Below, one piece after another: positions 46,389 through 59,360 of a DNA stretch of 64,000 nt. This DNA comes from Epichloe hybrida. Taxonomy: Eukaryota > Ascomycota > Sordariomycetes > Hypocreales > Clavicipitaceae. The first letter of the stretch is position 1, and every line of letters begins with the position of its first letter. Where the stretch lies: NCBI GenBank assembly GCA_019022495.1, contig JAFEKR010000019.1:496001-560000 (forward strand), written 5' to 3'. The notes below the pieces were generated by a model, which did no database searches, had not been told where the DNA came from, and saw nothing but the letters and a program-made list of their open reading frames with translations. The position numbers were made by a program, and so were the translations under genes.

Positions 46389-47213
46389 TGTTGAAATGTA
46401 GGGAGCTAGTTGCTAGCTGGCAACAGCTGTACGGGTGCAAGCTCTACGGTTAGGGACTAATAGGGCTGTAACGTTAAATTAATTAACGTAACGCAACGGA
46501 AGGTTATAGTAGTTATTAACTAATAGAATTTAATCTAGATTACTTTTATAATATCTTATAGAGTAATAGAATTGATTTTAGATATATTATACAGGTAATG
46601 CGGCTATTATTAGTTAAGAGGACTAGCTATCTAGCTAGTTAAAAAGATCTTCTTTCTCTTATAGACTTACTAACCATATCAGAGGATCTAGGCCGCTAGC
46701 GGGGTCTTACGGGCCACTTTTAATTTTCCGCAAAATTCATTTATATACAAAAACCAAAAAATCAACTTACTACTATACTAGCTAGCAACCTATATACACT
46801 AATTTTTAGTCTAAAAAATAACCTTATATAAAGAGAAAGCCCTATCTTCTAGCTTTAATTTACTATATATAAAACTTTTATACAACCTCTAGTTAAAGAG
46901 AAAATTGCTATTAAAGATAGCTATAAGGTAAGTTACGTGTAAGGTAACCTGCTTATATTACCCTAGCTTACGTTACCTTAGCTTACCTAATTACTAGTAA
47001 CGTAGTTATAGCTATACTTATAGCCACAATGCAATTAACTAATTAGTTATCTACACGGTTAGTCGTAGCTATTAATAGCTATAACGTGGCTATTAGTAAC
47101 CACTTTCGCGGCTGTTAACAGCTGTAGTGCAGCTGTTAGACTTACAAAAGCAAGCTAGTAATAAGAAGGTTCTTTAACTAGAAAAGGGCTAAAAATAGGT
47201 CTTATTTTTAATA
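46389..47213 (-). repeat. Copia 3' LTR
   Basis: 825 bp. Homologous to 52680-53459 apart from a 45-bp extra segment and many C/T and G/A differences; it carries more T/A at those positions than the other LTR. Confidence 0.92.
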
Positions 47214-47221
47214 CCCTCTCT
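47214..47221 (-). promoter_or_regulatory. Copia polypurine tract
   Basis: AGAGAGGG on the - strand, directly before the 3' LTR: the plus-strand primer site expected for an LTR element. Confidence 0.7.
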
Positions 47222-47429
47222 ACAAAAGAATTACATTAAAAGCAATTAGAAGTGTACAAAGAGACTATAGGGTAAAAACAACAACTTTTAATAATAATAA
47301 ATAAAAGGGAAAAAACAGGAAAAGATAAAAGCCCCCTTTTTGAATTCCTAGCTATTGTTAAATATAGCTCCCTTTTTAATGTTGTTTTTTGGTTCCCTGT
47401 TGAAGGGATTTTTCGGTTGTTAGTTTAGT

Positions 47430-50400
47430 AATTATTAAGCCCTAGAAGCTTAATAAAAGCCTAATAAAGAGGTCTAGAAAGAGGTTTCGTAAGACCGTCT
47501 GCAGGCATTGACTTCGTATCTAGATATTCGATTTTAGCTAAACCCTCTAAAACCTATTACCTAATATAGTTAAACTTTAGTAATATATGCTTTATATAAC
47601 TATATAAAGCAAGGTTATAAGCAGTAGTTATAGCGCCTTAATTATCGTAATATATCTGGATAGGGGGAGATATAAGGGTATTTAGCTCCTTAAATAAGCC
47701 CTAAAGCTACTAAAGCTCCCGGAAGGTCTTACAGATAGCGTTAGCTTTAGCTTCTAGTGTTAATAGAGCTATCGTACTAGCTTTCTTTGATTTCCAGCTA
47801 ATAGGCCCGCTAGCTAGCTTAAATAGATAAGCATAGGTTGATTTTGAGGTCTTTTTATCCCTTGCAAAATCACTATCGTAATAACCTATTAGGCTTTTAC
47901 TAGCTATACCTTTAGGGTCTCCCTTATAGATTATAGCAAGGAATCTAGTCCCTGATAGATACCTTAGCAGATTTTTAGCTGCTTTTAGGTGCTTTATATA
48001 GGGGCTAGCTAGTACTATAGATAACCACTGTAGCGTAAAGGCTGTATCAGGCCTTATTAGTAGCATTAGGTACATTATAGTCCCTATAATACACTAATAA
48101 AGCTTAATTTCGCTAGCTATTAAAAGCTTAGTTGTCTGCGTAGCTAAAATGCCTAGCTAAAGAGGTATGCTAATAGGCTTACTATCTAGCATATTAAATC
48201 GTTTTAAGGTTTCTAAAATATACTAAGCTTAATGAATTTTCAGTATCCTATTAGGCCTATCTTATACGATTTAAACCCCTAAGAAGAATTCAGCCAGGCC
48301 CTTATCTTCTATTAGATAGACTTTATAAAGTTCCTTTTTAAGTCTTTGGATATAAGATAAATCCGGTCTAATTAGAAGGTAGTTATTAACATACGTAATA
48401 ACAAAGGTTTTGGTTAAAGAATTAAAGAAAATAGCTAGGTTAGATATTAAAGGGTTAAATCCTAGGGATTTAAGCACTAATATTAGTGCTTGCTACCATT
48501 CCCTTAAGCTTTGTTTTAAGCTATATAAAGACTTCTATAATAGAATTACTTAATCTTTAGAAGGTTTCTAGCCAAAACTTTTAGCTAATTTAGCTAGTTT
48601 AGGATTTGCTTCAAGGAATTCAATAAAACCATCCGGAATAACCATATAAATCTATTATTATAGCTTACTATTAAGAAAAGCTCCTATAAAATCGATTTAT
48701 TTAATTTCCTAGTTATTCCAAGCCGCTAGGGCTAGTAAAATCCTCTAGCTAGGGGGAATGCTTGTGGCAGCAAAGGTCTCTAGGTAATCTAAGCCTTCGA
48801 TTTGCATAAATCCCTTAGCAACGAGTTAAGCCTTATATTTTAAAGGATTATTTTCTTTATCCTTTTTAAGCTTATAAACAAGCCTATTCTTTAGTACTTT
48901 TTAGCCCTTAAGGATTTAGTCTTTCCCTATAAATTTAAAAGTACTAGCCTTTAGAAGCTATTCGTATTCCTTATACGTAGCTTCTATCTATTTATCCCTT
49001 TCAGGGCTAGATATAGCTTGCTTCCAGGTCTTAGGCTTAGGGCTAATAAGATTCTTTTCTTTTAGCTTCTCCTATACCTTAAAGTAAATTTCTTTTATAA
49101 AATCTAGAGAAAAAGGGGAACTAATATCAACATCCATGGGGTCAATATTAGGGTCGAAATTAATAATTTTGTCAAAATCAAGGTCCGAAGTCGAAATCTG
49201 ATTTCCTAGTGGAGTTATAGGCTGCGCCTATACGGGATCTGCTAGAATTAAGCCTTTAGGGGGTTCTTCAGGGCCTATAGGCTGTTTTTCTTAACCTATA
49301 AGGATACCTATGTTATCTATAGGATAATCCTTTAAACCTTAATCTAGATGTTATTAATCTAGATTATTTTCCCCCTCTAAAGGGTTATCCCCTATAGAAA
49401 TCCTAGGTAAACCTTTAGAAACAGGGCCTATAAGTTCTATAATCTTAATAAAGCTAGTCTTTGTAACTAGCCTTTTAGAGGGGATGTACACTAGGTAGGT
49501 GTTAGAACCTAGTGTAGCTAAAAGCCTTCTAGGGATAGTCCTAGCTGCTAACTTCTAGGCTTTAGGTCGTTTTTCCAGGGGGATTAGAACCTTATAATAA
49601 GATCCTATAGCTCTAATACTACTAATATTAGTAGTATAAGGCTAATTTAGCTCCCTAGATAGCAGCTGTTTAGGGCTTTTATCCTTAGTGGTATTAGTAG
49701 TTATATTAACAAGGTTAACAACTGTAGGTAATACAAAACACTATAAAAATAACAGTAATTTTGCCCACTAGATAGTAGCTCTTAATCAATCTAGAATAGT
49801 ACGAATTGAACGCTTTGCTAATCCATTTTGCTTATGGATATAGGGACTAGAAGTTATAAATTTAATCCCTTTAGAATTTAACTAATCTTGACAACTAGAA
49901 TCGATTTCCTAGCCCCTATTAAAGTGAAGGTGCCTTGGATATTAGCCTAGTTGGTTTTTAAGCCCTCTAAAGAAGCCTTTGATAGCCTTATAAATAGTTA
50001 GGCCTTCCTTATTAGGTAATAAGATAACCCACTTATATCTAGTCTTTCGATTAACTAGAAATAAGCAAATTAACTGCTTATTATATGGCGTAGGGCTGAT
50101 TTTTAGCGTATCCCCCTCTATTCAATCTAGAGCTCTTGGGGGGTCAGGGATAGCTAACTTCCTAGGTCTTCTAACTGCCTTGGATTAATCATAAGCAATA
50201 CATCTAAAATCCTTATCCTTAATTTTAGAAAAATTAGGGATTTCTTTAGTTATAAGGCTAGTTTTCTTTAGCAAAGGAAGACTTAGATACCCTAATCATA
50301 CATGCCATAGGCTAGCTAGTTCTAACAACCGTTAATATTAAAGATCCTTAGGGTTTGAATTAGGATCTAGACTAGGGCCCTCTTCACTAGTCCCCTGCTA

Positions 50401-52390
50401 GGCCCCTTGAGAACCACAGGCCTCTTGGAGAGGTATTAGGGACCCTTTTCCTCTACTAGGGCCCTCTAACACCCCTAAATCTATTTCCTTAGATTTATAA
50501 GGGACCTAACCTAGGGCTATAGGCAAAGAAGAAGGGACTAATTCCCCTAAATCATCCCGTACAATTTCTTTAATATTATTATCATTTTCGTTGATTTCGT
50601 CTAAATCAGAAGCCTAATCCGGCTTTTTAGAGGGAATTTGAACCTCTATAGGGTGACTATAACCCTTAAAAGTAGCGTAAGTAAAAGGTCAGATATAATG
50701 CGAATTATTACAAGGCCCTTTAGATAACTTAGGCGTAGATTGGTTTTTAACATGAAAGAAAAAACTATGTTTTTCTATATCTAAGGTTGTAATACAAGAC
50801 TTATCTTTAAGATAAAGTAGGTTTTTTATAAGGCAACCACTAGATATATAGTGCGTAAGTCTACTAACTATATTAACATTAAGCTAAGGAAAATATAGCG
50901 TGTCTTTAAGCACTAAGGTCCTATATCTAGCTGGATTTTTCTAATATAAGACCTTAAAAACAGCACTACCGTGACCCTTAGCGTAAATAGGGCCACCACC
51001 AGTTATAATAGGGTTAGATTCCCCCCTTTTATAGGGGGTATAATCCCTAAAGACCTCCCTTAAATTAACTATATGTATAGTTAAACCTATATTATATAAT
51101 AAAGCCTTTTTCATGTCTTTGCTGTAATAATTAAAACCATTTAAGGTTTTAATTTCTTAATTTTCATTATCCGATTTACTAGAGCTAGAATCAGAGCTAC
51201 TATCACTAAAGCTCTTATAACTAGTCTTATAAAGGCTAGGCTTCTTATACGGTTTAAGAGCACCATTAGAAAGGTTATAATTTCCTAGCATAAAAGATCC
51301 CTCTAGAGAGGTCTCTTTATTATCCTTTTTATCTAATTTTTAACCTTTTTGCTTCTTTTTCTTCTTCTTATTAGAAGAAGAAGAATGAGAATTAGAAAAG
51401 CCCTTATTTTCTTCAGAGCCTCCTTTCTTCTTCTAATCCTTAGGGGCCTTTTCTTTTTCTTTAGCACCCTTTTCAAGGTTTTTAGCCCTATAATTTAGGG
51501 CTTTGGATACTATAGATAACTTATCCCTCTATTCTACTAGAAGGTCTGCTATTAAGAATTGAAGATTTAGGGTATCTAGGGGAGCCCTTATAGCCTTATT
51601 TATACGTATGCTAAATCGTTGCCTCTTAGCCCACTAAGGGAAGGTTAATTTTAGGGATTAAAGATATTGATTAACCTAATTAATCGGAGCAATCAGGACC
51701 CTAGAAATCAATAATCTAGCTAGTAAATTATTAAAGACTGCATTAAAGGACTCTAGAGTCCCCTTAAACTCTTGAAAATTCAGGTTATAAAATTCTAAAT
51801 ATAGGGACCCCCTCTGGATTTTAACGCTATGTGAATATTACCTTACAAGTAAATTATAAGCTTCTTCAGGTGATTTTTGCTAAGTTATAGCGGCTTGGGG
51901 TCCTTCCGTACAACTATCCCTTAGTAACATAAGGATAATAGCTTAATCTAGATCCCCTAGTACCCTAGAACTCTCCGGATTATCTAGAAAATTAGGCATG
52001 CCTAAAGCTCTAAATTGGATAATTAGGGCTTGTTTCCATTGTTTGAAATTTTCAGCTCCTTTAAGCCTAGTAGTCTCTAGGAAGCTATAAACCCTCTTAT
52101 TAAATTCCTTAATAATTAAATTATTAAAGGTTGCTTGTATAAAGCTAGATTCAACTTGTTATTCTTGAATAGGCTGCTGATCTTGCTTCTGACTAGTAGG
52201 CTTAGTAGCTTCCACACCCTTTATACGACTATTTACAGTTATAGATAGGCTTTCTAGCTTCTCTAATAACTAGTCTATAGTTGCTTGTTACTTAATAGCT
52301 TGCTCTTTTAGCTAGTTATTAAGAACCTCTTGCGCACTAGGGTTAGGGATTACAGGTCCCTTTCCCTTTCCTTTAGTATTTATTTTTCCT
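47430..52390 (-). pseudogene. Copia gag-pol, RIP-inactivated
   Basis: The - strand reads through many TAA/TAG codons. From the right there is a gag-like region near 52390-51500, then GAG-pre-integrase with WHVWLGYLSLPLL (~50300). The integrase core follows, including the segment SSPYIHKQNGLAKRSIRT (~49800). Reverse transcriptase has SLYSLKQSLREW (~48520), and its active site at 48382-48393 reads YVNN instead of YVDD. RNase H contains GPISWKSKKASTIALLTLEAKA (47710-48075). The two catalytic Asp codons changed to Asn (G-to-A), so the enzyme would be dead even without the stops. Confidence 0.9.
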
Positions 52391-52626
52391 TTTTATAGAA
52401 GGGAAAAGCTTCTATATCGCACGTCCTTCCTTTTTTATAGAAGGGAAGTCTTCTGTAACCACAATTGATTCCTTTTTATAGAAGGGAAAAGCTTCTATAT
52501 CGCATGTCCTTCCTTTTTTATAGAAGGGAAGTCTTCTGTAACCACAATTAATTCCTTTTTATAAAAGGGAAAAGCTTCTATCTCGCAGGTCCTTCCTTTT
52601 TTATAGAAGGGAAGTCTTCTGTATTT
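52386..52626. repeat. Tandem repeat of ~84 bp x3 in the copia leader
   Basis: Three units built on TTTTTATAGAAGGGAA and GCTTCTAT blocks, between the primer-binding site and gag on the coding (-) strand. Each unit contains two half-repeats with the AGAAGGGAA core. Confidence 0.85.
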
Positions 52627-52665
52627 GTACATAAAATAACCTAAAAGGAATCTATAGTAATAGAG

Positions 52666-52679
52666 CCAGGCTCATAACC
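52666..52679 (-). promoter_or_regulatory. Copia primer-binding site, initiator-tRNA anticodon-arm type
   Basis: Directly after the 5' LTR the - strand reads GGTTATGAGCCTGG. This is complementary to the anticodon arm of initiator tRNA-Met (..GGCTCATAACC..). Copia-type elements prime from a half tRNA-iMet in this way rather than from the tRNA 3' end. Confidence 0.75.
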
Positions 52680-53459
52680 TGTTGAAATGTAGGGAGCTAG
52701 TTGCCAGCTAGCAACAGCTGTACGGGTGCAAGCTCTACGGTCAGGGACCGATAGGGCTGCAACGTTAAATCAATTAACGCAACGTAACGAAAGGTTGTAG
52801 CAGTTATTAACTAATAGAATTCAATCTAGATCACTTTTATGATATCTTATAGAGTAATAGAATTGATTTTAGATACGTTATACGGGCAATGCGGCTTCTT
52901 CCTCTCATAGACCTACCGACCGTATCGGAGGATCCAGGCCGCTAGCGGGGTCTTGCGGGCCACTTTTAATTTTCCGCAAAATTCATTTGTATGCAAAAAC
53001 CAAAAAATCAACTCACTACTATACTAGCTAGCAACCCATATGCACTAATTTTTAGTCTAAAAAATAACCTTATATAAAGAGAAAGCCTTATTTTCTAGCT
53101 TTAATTTGCTATATGTGAAACTTTTGTATAACCTTTAGTTAAAGAGAAAATCGCTATTAAAGATAGCTATAAGGTAAGTTATGTGTAGGGTAACCTGCTT
53201 ATGTCACCCTAGCTTACGTTACCTTAGCTTACCTAATTACTAGTAGCGTAGTTATAGCTATACTTATAGCTATAACGCAATTGACTAATTAGTTATCCAC
53301 ACAGTTAGTTACAGCTATTAATAGCTATGACGTAGCTATTAGCAACCACTTTCGCGGCCGTTAACAGCTGCAGTGCAGCTGTCAGACTTGCAAAAGCAAG
53401 CTAGTAATAAGAAGGTTCTTTAACTAGAAAAGGGCTAAAAATAGGTCTTATTTTTAATA
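52680..53459 (-). repeat. Copia 5' LTR
   Basis: 780 bp. Retains more C/G than the 3' LTR (for example CAGGGACCGATAGGGCTGC against TAGGGACTAATAGGGCTGT). Confidence 0.92.
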
Positions 53460-53464
53460 ATTAT

Positions 53465-54478
53465 TATTAATTATTAATTCTATTATTTATTATAAGAAAA
53501 CTAACTAACTAACTAAATCTATTACTATAAGGTATTTATTTTAAACCTAACGTTAAATAACCTTAGCTAAGCTAGCTAAATTACCTATAAGTTCTCTTAA
53601 TATATCCTTCCTTCTAATAGACTTATAATCTCTTCTTATAAAACTAGTATAAAAATAGAAAATATAATAGAAGATATTTTTACTAATAATAAATAAGAAA
53701 AAGGCTTTTAAGGATATTAAGGTATTTCTAAGTAAGAAATAAATATTATAGTATTATAACCTAAGGAAACTACTTTTCTTTAAAATTAATATATATAAGG
53801 AAGGATTTAGCTTATATACTTTCTAGCTATAAGAGAAATAGGATAGTTAAAGTATTCCTAGAAAAGATATTAAGAATAATAGGATTTAACTAATCTTATT
53901 TCTCTTTAAGGTAATATTATATACTAAGAAATAGTATAGTTTAATAAAAGTAAAGATAGCTATAATTATATAAAGTATTAGGAAACTTTCAAAAATAGTT
54001 TAATTTAATAGTATAGTAATTAATATATTAACTAACTATTCTTTAGCTAAGGGTATTATTAAATATACCTTACTATTAATAATAAATTTAAATAAAGCTA
54101 ATCTAAAACTAGTAAAAGTTATAAATTATTTATTATAATTTAATCTTAAGGTAATATATATACTAGGAATATTAAATATTATTTTAAATATACTCTTTAA
54201 GTTACTAATAAAAGTAACTTATTAAGAGATAGTATAAAAAAGTTAATATAATAAATTAAAGGTAAGTGTATATTTTATAAGTTAGGAATATATTATAATA
54301 ATAACTATAGATAATAAGCTTAAGGCTAGAATTATCTTAATATACTAGTTAAACTAAAAATTTAGTTAAATTATTTTAGCTATAAAAGCTTATTAAAAAA
54401 AATAAGTAGTATGAAATACTAAAGTTAAACTAAGAATTCCTTTATATAAATAGGATTTATATAAGAATAGTTTATTAT
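53465..54478. other. RIP-degraded sequence, no family assigned
   Basis: About 1 kb of AT-rich wreckage between the copia element and hAT-2. Possibly part of the same host element as 60190-61450, which hAT-2 split. Confidence 0.4.
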
Positions 54479-54486
54479 ACTATTAT
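54479..54486. repeat. hAT-2 target-site duplication, left
   Basis: ACTATTAT, identical to 60182-60189. Confidence 0.9.
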
Positions 54487-54545
54487 CAGAGCATTACATT
54501 ACATTACATTACATTACACCCCCCTTTCACACATTACATTACATT

Positions 54546-54746
54546 TGTGAGGCCCACCCATAATACTAATGCGCTAGCGCACTATTAGGCGGGCACACCA
54601 CGCCCTAGGGCTAGGTCCACGTAATACTAGCGAGCCACTAGCTATAAGCTAGCAACTTGCACGCATTACACACTTAGACCTAGCAAGCTTTAGTTAATAT
54701 ACAAGTGCCCCTATACCTCTTGCCTAGCTACCTCTTTATTCTTATA
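54546..54746. mobile_element. Candidate solo LTR inside hAT-2, 201 bp
   Basis: An interruption of hAT-2 sequence that is present uninterrupted in the fragment at 34342. Starts TGTGAGGCCCACCC and ends ..TCTTATA. Flanks ACATT (54541-54545) and ATATT (54747-54751) fit a 5-bp duplication with one C-to-T change. Clearly GC-richer than everything around it. Confidence 0.45.
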
Positions 54747-54896
54747 ATATTATATATAATTATTTATAATTATTTATAATTATTTATAATTATTTATAAT
54801 TATTTATAATTATTTTTAATTATTTTTGATTATTTTTGATTTTTTAATATTAAGGTTTATTTCTTTATTATAAGATATATATAGTTTATAAAATAC

Positions 54897-55175
54897 TTTA
54901 TAATACTTTATAATAGCTTATAATAGCTAATAATAACTTATAATAACTTATAATAACTTATAATAGCTAATAATAGCTTATAATAGCTTATAATAGCTTA
55001 TAATAGCTTATAATAGCTTATAATAGCTTATAATAGCTTATAATAGCTTATAATAGCTTATAATAGCTTATAATAGCTTATAATAGCTTATAATAGTTTA
55101 TAATAGCTTATAATAGCTTATAATAGCTTATAATAGCTTATAATAGCTTATAATAGCTTATAATAGCTTATAATA
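54897..55175. repeat. Decamer array TAATAGCTTA in hAT-2
   Basis: About 27 units, same unit and place as in hAT-1. Confidence 0.9.
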
Positions 55176-55647
55176 GCTTATATATATTACTTATATTACT
55201 TATATTACTTATATAACTTATATAACTTATATAACTTAAAATATTATTAGTGTTAAGGTTTAATTAATTTAAATAGTAAATAAATAACTTATATAAAAAT
55301 ATAAGTAAATATAAGAAAATTACTATTAAAAAGTTATATTTAGTATTATTTAGTTTTTAAAATTATAAATAAAATAAAATACTTTTCTTTTTTATATTTT
55401 TTAATATTCTAATAATATTAATAATATTAAAAATTACTTATATAACTTAAATAGTATATAAAGTTTAATTAAAATTAAATAGTAAAGAAATAACTTATAT
55501 AAAAATAAAAGTAAGTATAAGGAAATTACTATAAGAAAAGCTATACTTTTTAAGTAATTAGTATTTTAAGGTTTTTAAAAATATTTATAAAATAAAATAC
55601 TTTTCTTTTTTATATTTTTTTAAAATAAAAATAATAATAAAAATAAT

Positions 55648-56109
55648 AGTAATAATAGTAATAATAGTAATAATAATAGTAATAATAGTAATAATAGTAA
55701 TAATAGTAATAATAGTAATAATAGTAATAATAGTAATAATAGTAATAATAGTAATATAGTAATAATAGTAATAATAGTAATAATAGTAATAATAGTAATA
55801 ATAGTAATAATAGTAATAATAGTAATAATAGTAATAATAGTAATAATAGTAATAATAGTAATAATAGTAATAATAGTAATAATAGTAATAATAGTAATAA
55901 TAGTAATAATAGTAATAATAGTAATAATAGTAATAATAGTAATAATAGTAATAATAGTAATAATAGTAATAATAGTAATAAGAGTAATAATAGTAATAAT
56001 AGTAATAATAGTAATAATAGTAATAATAGTAATAATAGTAATAATAGTAATAATAGTAATAATAGTAATAATAGTAATAATAGTAATAATAGTAATAATA
56101 GTAATAATA
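55648..56109. repeat. 9-mer array AATAGTAAT, ~50 units
   Basis: Nearly perfect; one unit has lost two bases near 55755. Being a multiple of three and stop-free on -, it makes a spurious poly-Leu frame. Confidence 0.95.
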
Positions 56110-56189
56110 ACATTAAATAAAGGGAAACGTTTATAAATATTAAAATTATCTATTAAGGGAAAACTAGACTAAACTAGGAAAAAACCCTT

Positions 56190-59100
56190 AATATAGACTT
56201 ACTTAATCTAAGTTAGAATATATATCTTCTAAGGAAGAGGAACTAGATAAATCCTAGGATTTATCTAATTTCTCTTTATCTTTAGAGGAAGATATAGTAT
56301 CTAAATCCTCAGATAAAGAGCTATAATAATTGTATAGCTCTGAATATTACTTAATAGCAATATTTTCCTCCTTTTCCTAATTCTTTAGTAAAATTAGTTG
56401 CTTAATAGTATAATGCTTTAAGGAGGTTTGGCGCTTAGTAATAATATTACCTCTAGTATTAAAAGTGCTTTCTATTGCACCAGAAGTGGCAGGAATAGCT
56501 AGATATCTTCTAGCAAGTATACTTAAAATAAGGAAAGATTTTTAGTTATCTTCCCACCATTTAAATATATTTTCCTTTATTATAATATTAGTATAGTAAT
56601 ATAATAGGATAGGAATAAATATTTACTTACCTTATCCTCTCTAGGGTCTAAGTTAGTAAAAGTAGAGATTTTATTCTTTTGAGTTCTTTAAATAGATTTA
56701 TCCCTCTTATTTAGGAATAACCCTTTATAAAGGTTAGAAGATTTAAGCTTACGCCAAGGGTTAGAAAAGGTTCTAGGCTAAATAGGCCCCCCAATTTCTA
56801 CTTAAAATCGGGTATTTTCTGCCTCTGAATTCTCTGAATTCTCTAAATTCTCTAAGCCTAGCCCTAGGCCTAAATTAGCCTAATTTTCCTTATAAGTAGG
56901 AAGAAGCCTAGTAGTAAAGTTAGTAATAATAATAATAATAATAATAAACATTATACTTACAGATCATAATCCTTTTCTAGGTTATTTAGTAGCCTTTTTA
57001 TTGTTTTTGGTTATAATCTAAGCTTATCTTTTATAGTAATAAGATTAAGCCTAGGGTCTAATAACATAGCATATAAATAAGGCTTATAAAAGTAATAATT
57101 ATTCCCTATGTCTTGTGGGAAATAATTACCTAGCTTTTCTAAGCTAATATCTATAGAGGCTATAAAGACCTTACCAAAAGGATTATAAACATATTTCTAG
57201 TTAAATAGGTTAGTATAATTTAATTAGAAAAGGTAAAAAAGATATATACCTGATTATTATAAGCCTTTTAGTCCTCTTTAATATTATTAAGATATTTATA
57301 TATCTTAATAATAAAAAGTAGGACTAGACCTAAAGTATTATACTTCTAGCTTTAAAGTATAATAGTAGGCTTATAGAAAACCTCTAAAATACTACTTAAG
57401 GTAGCTAAATTAGCCTATTCTTGTGTTATAGGTATTGCATCCTTAAGGGCAGTAATATTAGTTTCCCTATTAAGAAAAATAATAGCTTCTTTAAGCTCTA
57501 AAGAAGTATTAATTATCTTATAGGTCGAATTCCACCTAGTTTTATTAGCTAAAGATATTATAAATTAGTTATAACTTATAAGAATAATATAAAAAGAAAT
57601 AAAGACTTACCTAAAGGGATTTTTGTAATATTATAATTCTTAGCTAAGTTGCCTTGTTTTTTTGCTTTTCTAAGGCATTTTAACTAAGTTTTATATAAAG
57701 CTTGGTTATTCTTAATAAAAATAGCAATCCTTTTAACCTTTCCTAGGATACCTATAACTAATATTAGTATTATAATAGTAAAAATAGTAAAATAATTACT
57801 TACTATTAGCTAAGGATTTAAATCATTGAAAATTAGGATTTCCTTGGATATATGAAGTTTCTTTTGTAGAATAGTAAAGATATTCACTATTCTTAAAGCT
57901 TTCTAAGTCTTCCTTAGAAGATATAGATTTAATAAAGCTTGTAATAATATCCTTAGCTATAATGTTTAAAATATAAGCTATACATCGGATATTATATAGT
58001 TTAATACTAATATTATTATAACTCTTATTAATATAAGAAGTTATAAAAGTATTATTATTAGAACCATTATCCTAAGTAAAACTGTATATAATTAGAATTA
58101 AAATTATATAATATATAATAATATTAGTTATTATTAAAAGAAATAACTTACCTAAGGATATCCTTAGGCTCTAAGTAATAATCCTTAATAAGATTATTAA
58201 AGCATTAGTAAATATAAGCTCTAGTATGTGAATTTAATAAATATTCAAATCCTATAAGTAAATAGTTAGTAAATAATAAGAATAATAAGAATAATAAGAA
58301 TAATAAGAATAATAAGAATAATAAGAATAATAAGAATAATAAGAATAATAAGAATAATAAGAATAATAAGAATAATTAAAAGACTTACCAATTAGCTTAT
58401 ACTTAAGCTTAAAATTCGGATTAAGCCAGCTTATAATAACCCCTAGATAAGACTTTGAATTAAACGAAGTCCATATATCTAGTTAAATAAAATTAAACCT
58501 TAATGTTTAATTTAATATTGGATTTATTAAAGGATTTTTTGCTTAGATAAATAATACATAGTATTTATCCTATGTGTTATTATTTAGTAGCTAAGCAAAG
58601 AAGCTAAATTATTATTCCTATATACATAAATTAGCTTAAATAACTAATTATTATAAGAGATTAATAAAAGGAAATAACTTACCTAAAATAATAATTAAGT
58701 AAATTTTTAAAAGATTTGCTATTAATTATAGTAAAAGAAAGGTTATTTTCTAGTATAAATTTAATAACTAGAATAACTACTTCTTTAGTTAAAAATTCCT
58801 TTAAAATAGTGTGATTTTAAGGTCTTTTTATTAAAAAAAAAGAGGTTAAAGAAGATTAATTTATAAGGGTTAATACTACTAGAATCTTAGGTACTAAAAA
58901 TAATATTAGTATATAAAAAATAAAATAAAATAAAATAAAAGACTTACTAGTAATTTTTTTAGGTTGTTTTTCTTTAGATTTAAAAGTAGTAATCTTTAAA
59001 TACTTAATTTAATAGTAATTAACACTATTAGAAGCTTAGAATCTTTTTACTTTACTTTTAAAAGTAAAAGTGTAATTAAATTATATATAAAAGTATATAA

Positions 59101-59360
59101 TTTCCCTTTCTTTATTATATTTAATATTAGATAACTAATAATTAAATAAATTATAGGTAAAAATATATGCTTTTAAAGAAAACTTATAATCTTATTAATT
59201 TTCAAGGGTTTTCTTATATAACCCTTAAAGACTTGCTTAAGAAGGCTTTAAAGCTAGGCTAGCTTAGCTAGGCCTAGAAGGTAAGCTAGGCCTAGAAGGG
59301 CTAGGCCTAGAAGGGCTAGGCATAATAGTATTAGAATTATTATCTAAGGGGTAAAAAGAG
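56190..59360 (-). pseudogene. hAT-2 transposase, interrupted
   Basis: Collinear with the hAT-1 transposase. It contains the hATC-like end at ~56440-56570 and the region equivalent to IRCVAHVLN at ~57930-58010. An acidic Ser/Asp tail lies at ~56200-56330, and similar intron positions are marked by ACTTACC on +. Stops are numerous. Confidence 0.8.
58274..58376. repeat. 9-mer array AATAATAAG
   Basis: About eleven units inside a transposase intron of hAT-2. Confidence 0.9.

Larger units (their letters stand above)
46389..53459 (-). mobile_element. Ty1/copia retrotransposon with both LTRs, 7071 bp
   Basis: Direct long terminal repeats at 46389-47213 and 52680-53459 start TGTTGAAATG. They end ..TTTTTAATA, probably a CA end changed to TA. 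The element is flanked by a 5-bp ATTAT duplication (46384-46388 and 53460-53464). The coding strand is minus, so the 5' LTR is the right one. Gene order is gag, protease/integrase, reverse transcriptase, RNase H, as in copia. The left LTR has a 45-bp segment (around 46608-46656) absent from the right LTR. Confidence 0.92.

Noticed and set aside
55610..56113. 167-residue poly-Leu/poly-Tyr frame on the minus strand
   Set aside because: Translation of the 9-mer array AATAGTAAT; a repeat whose length is a multiple of three stays open without coding.
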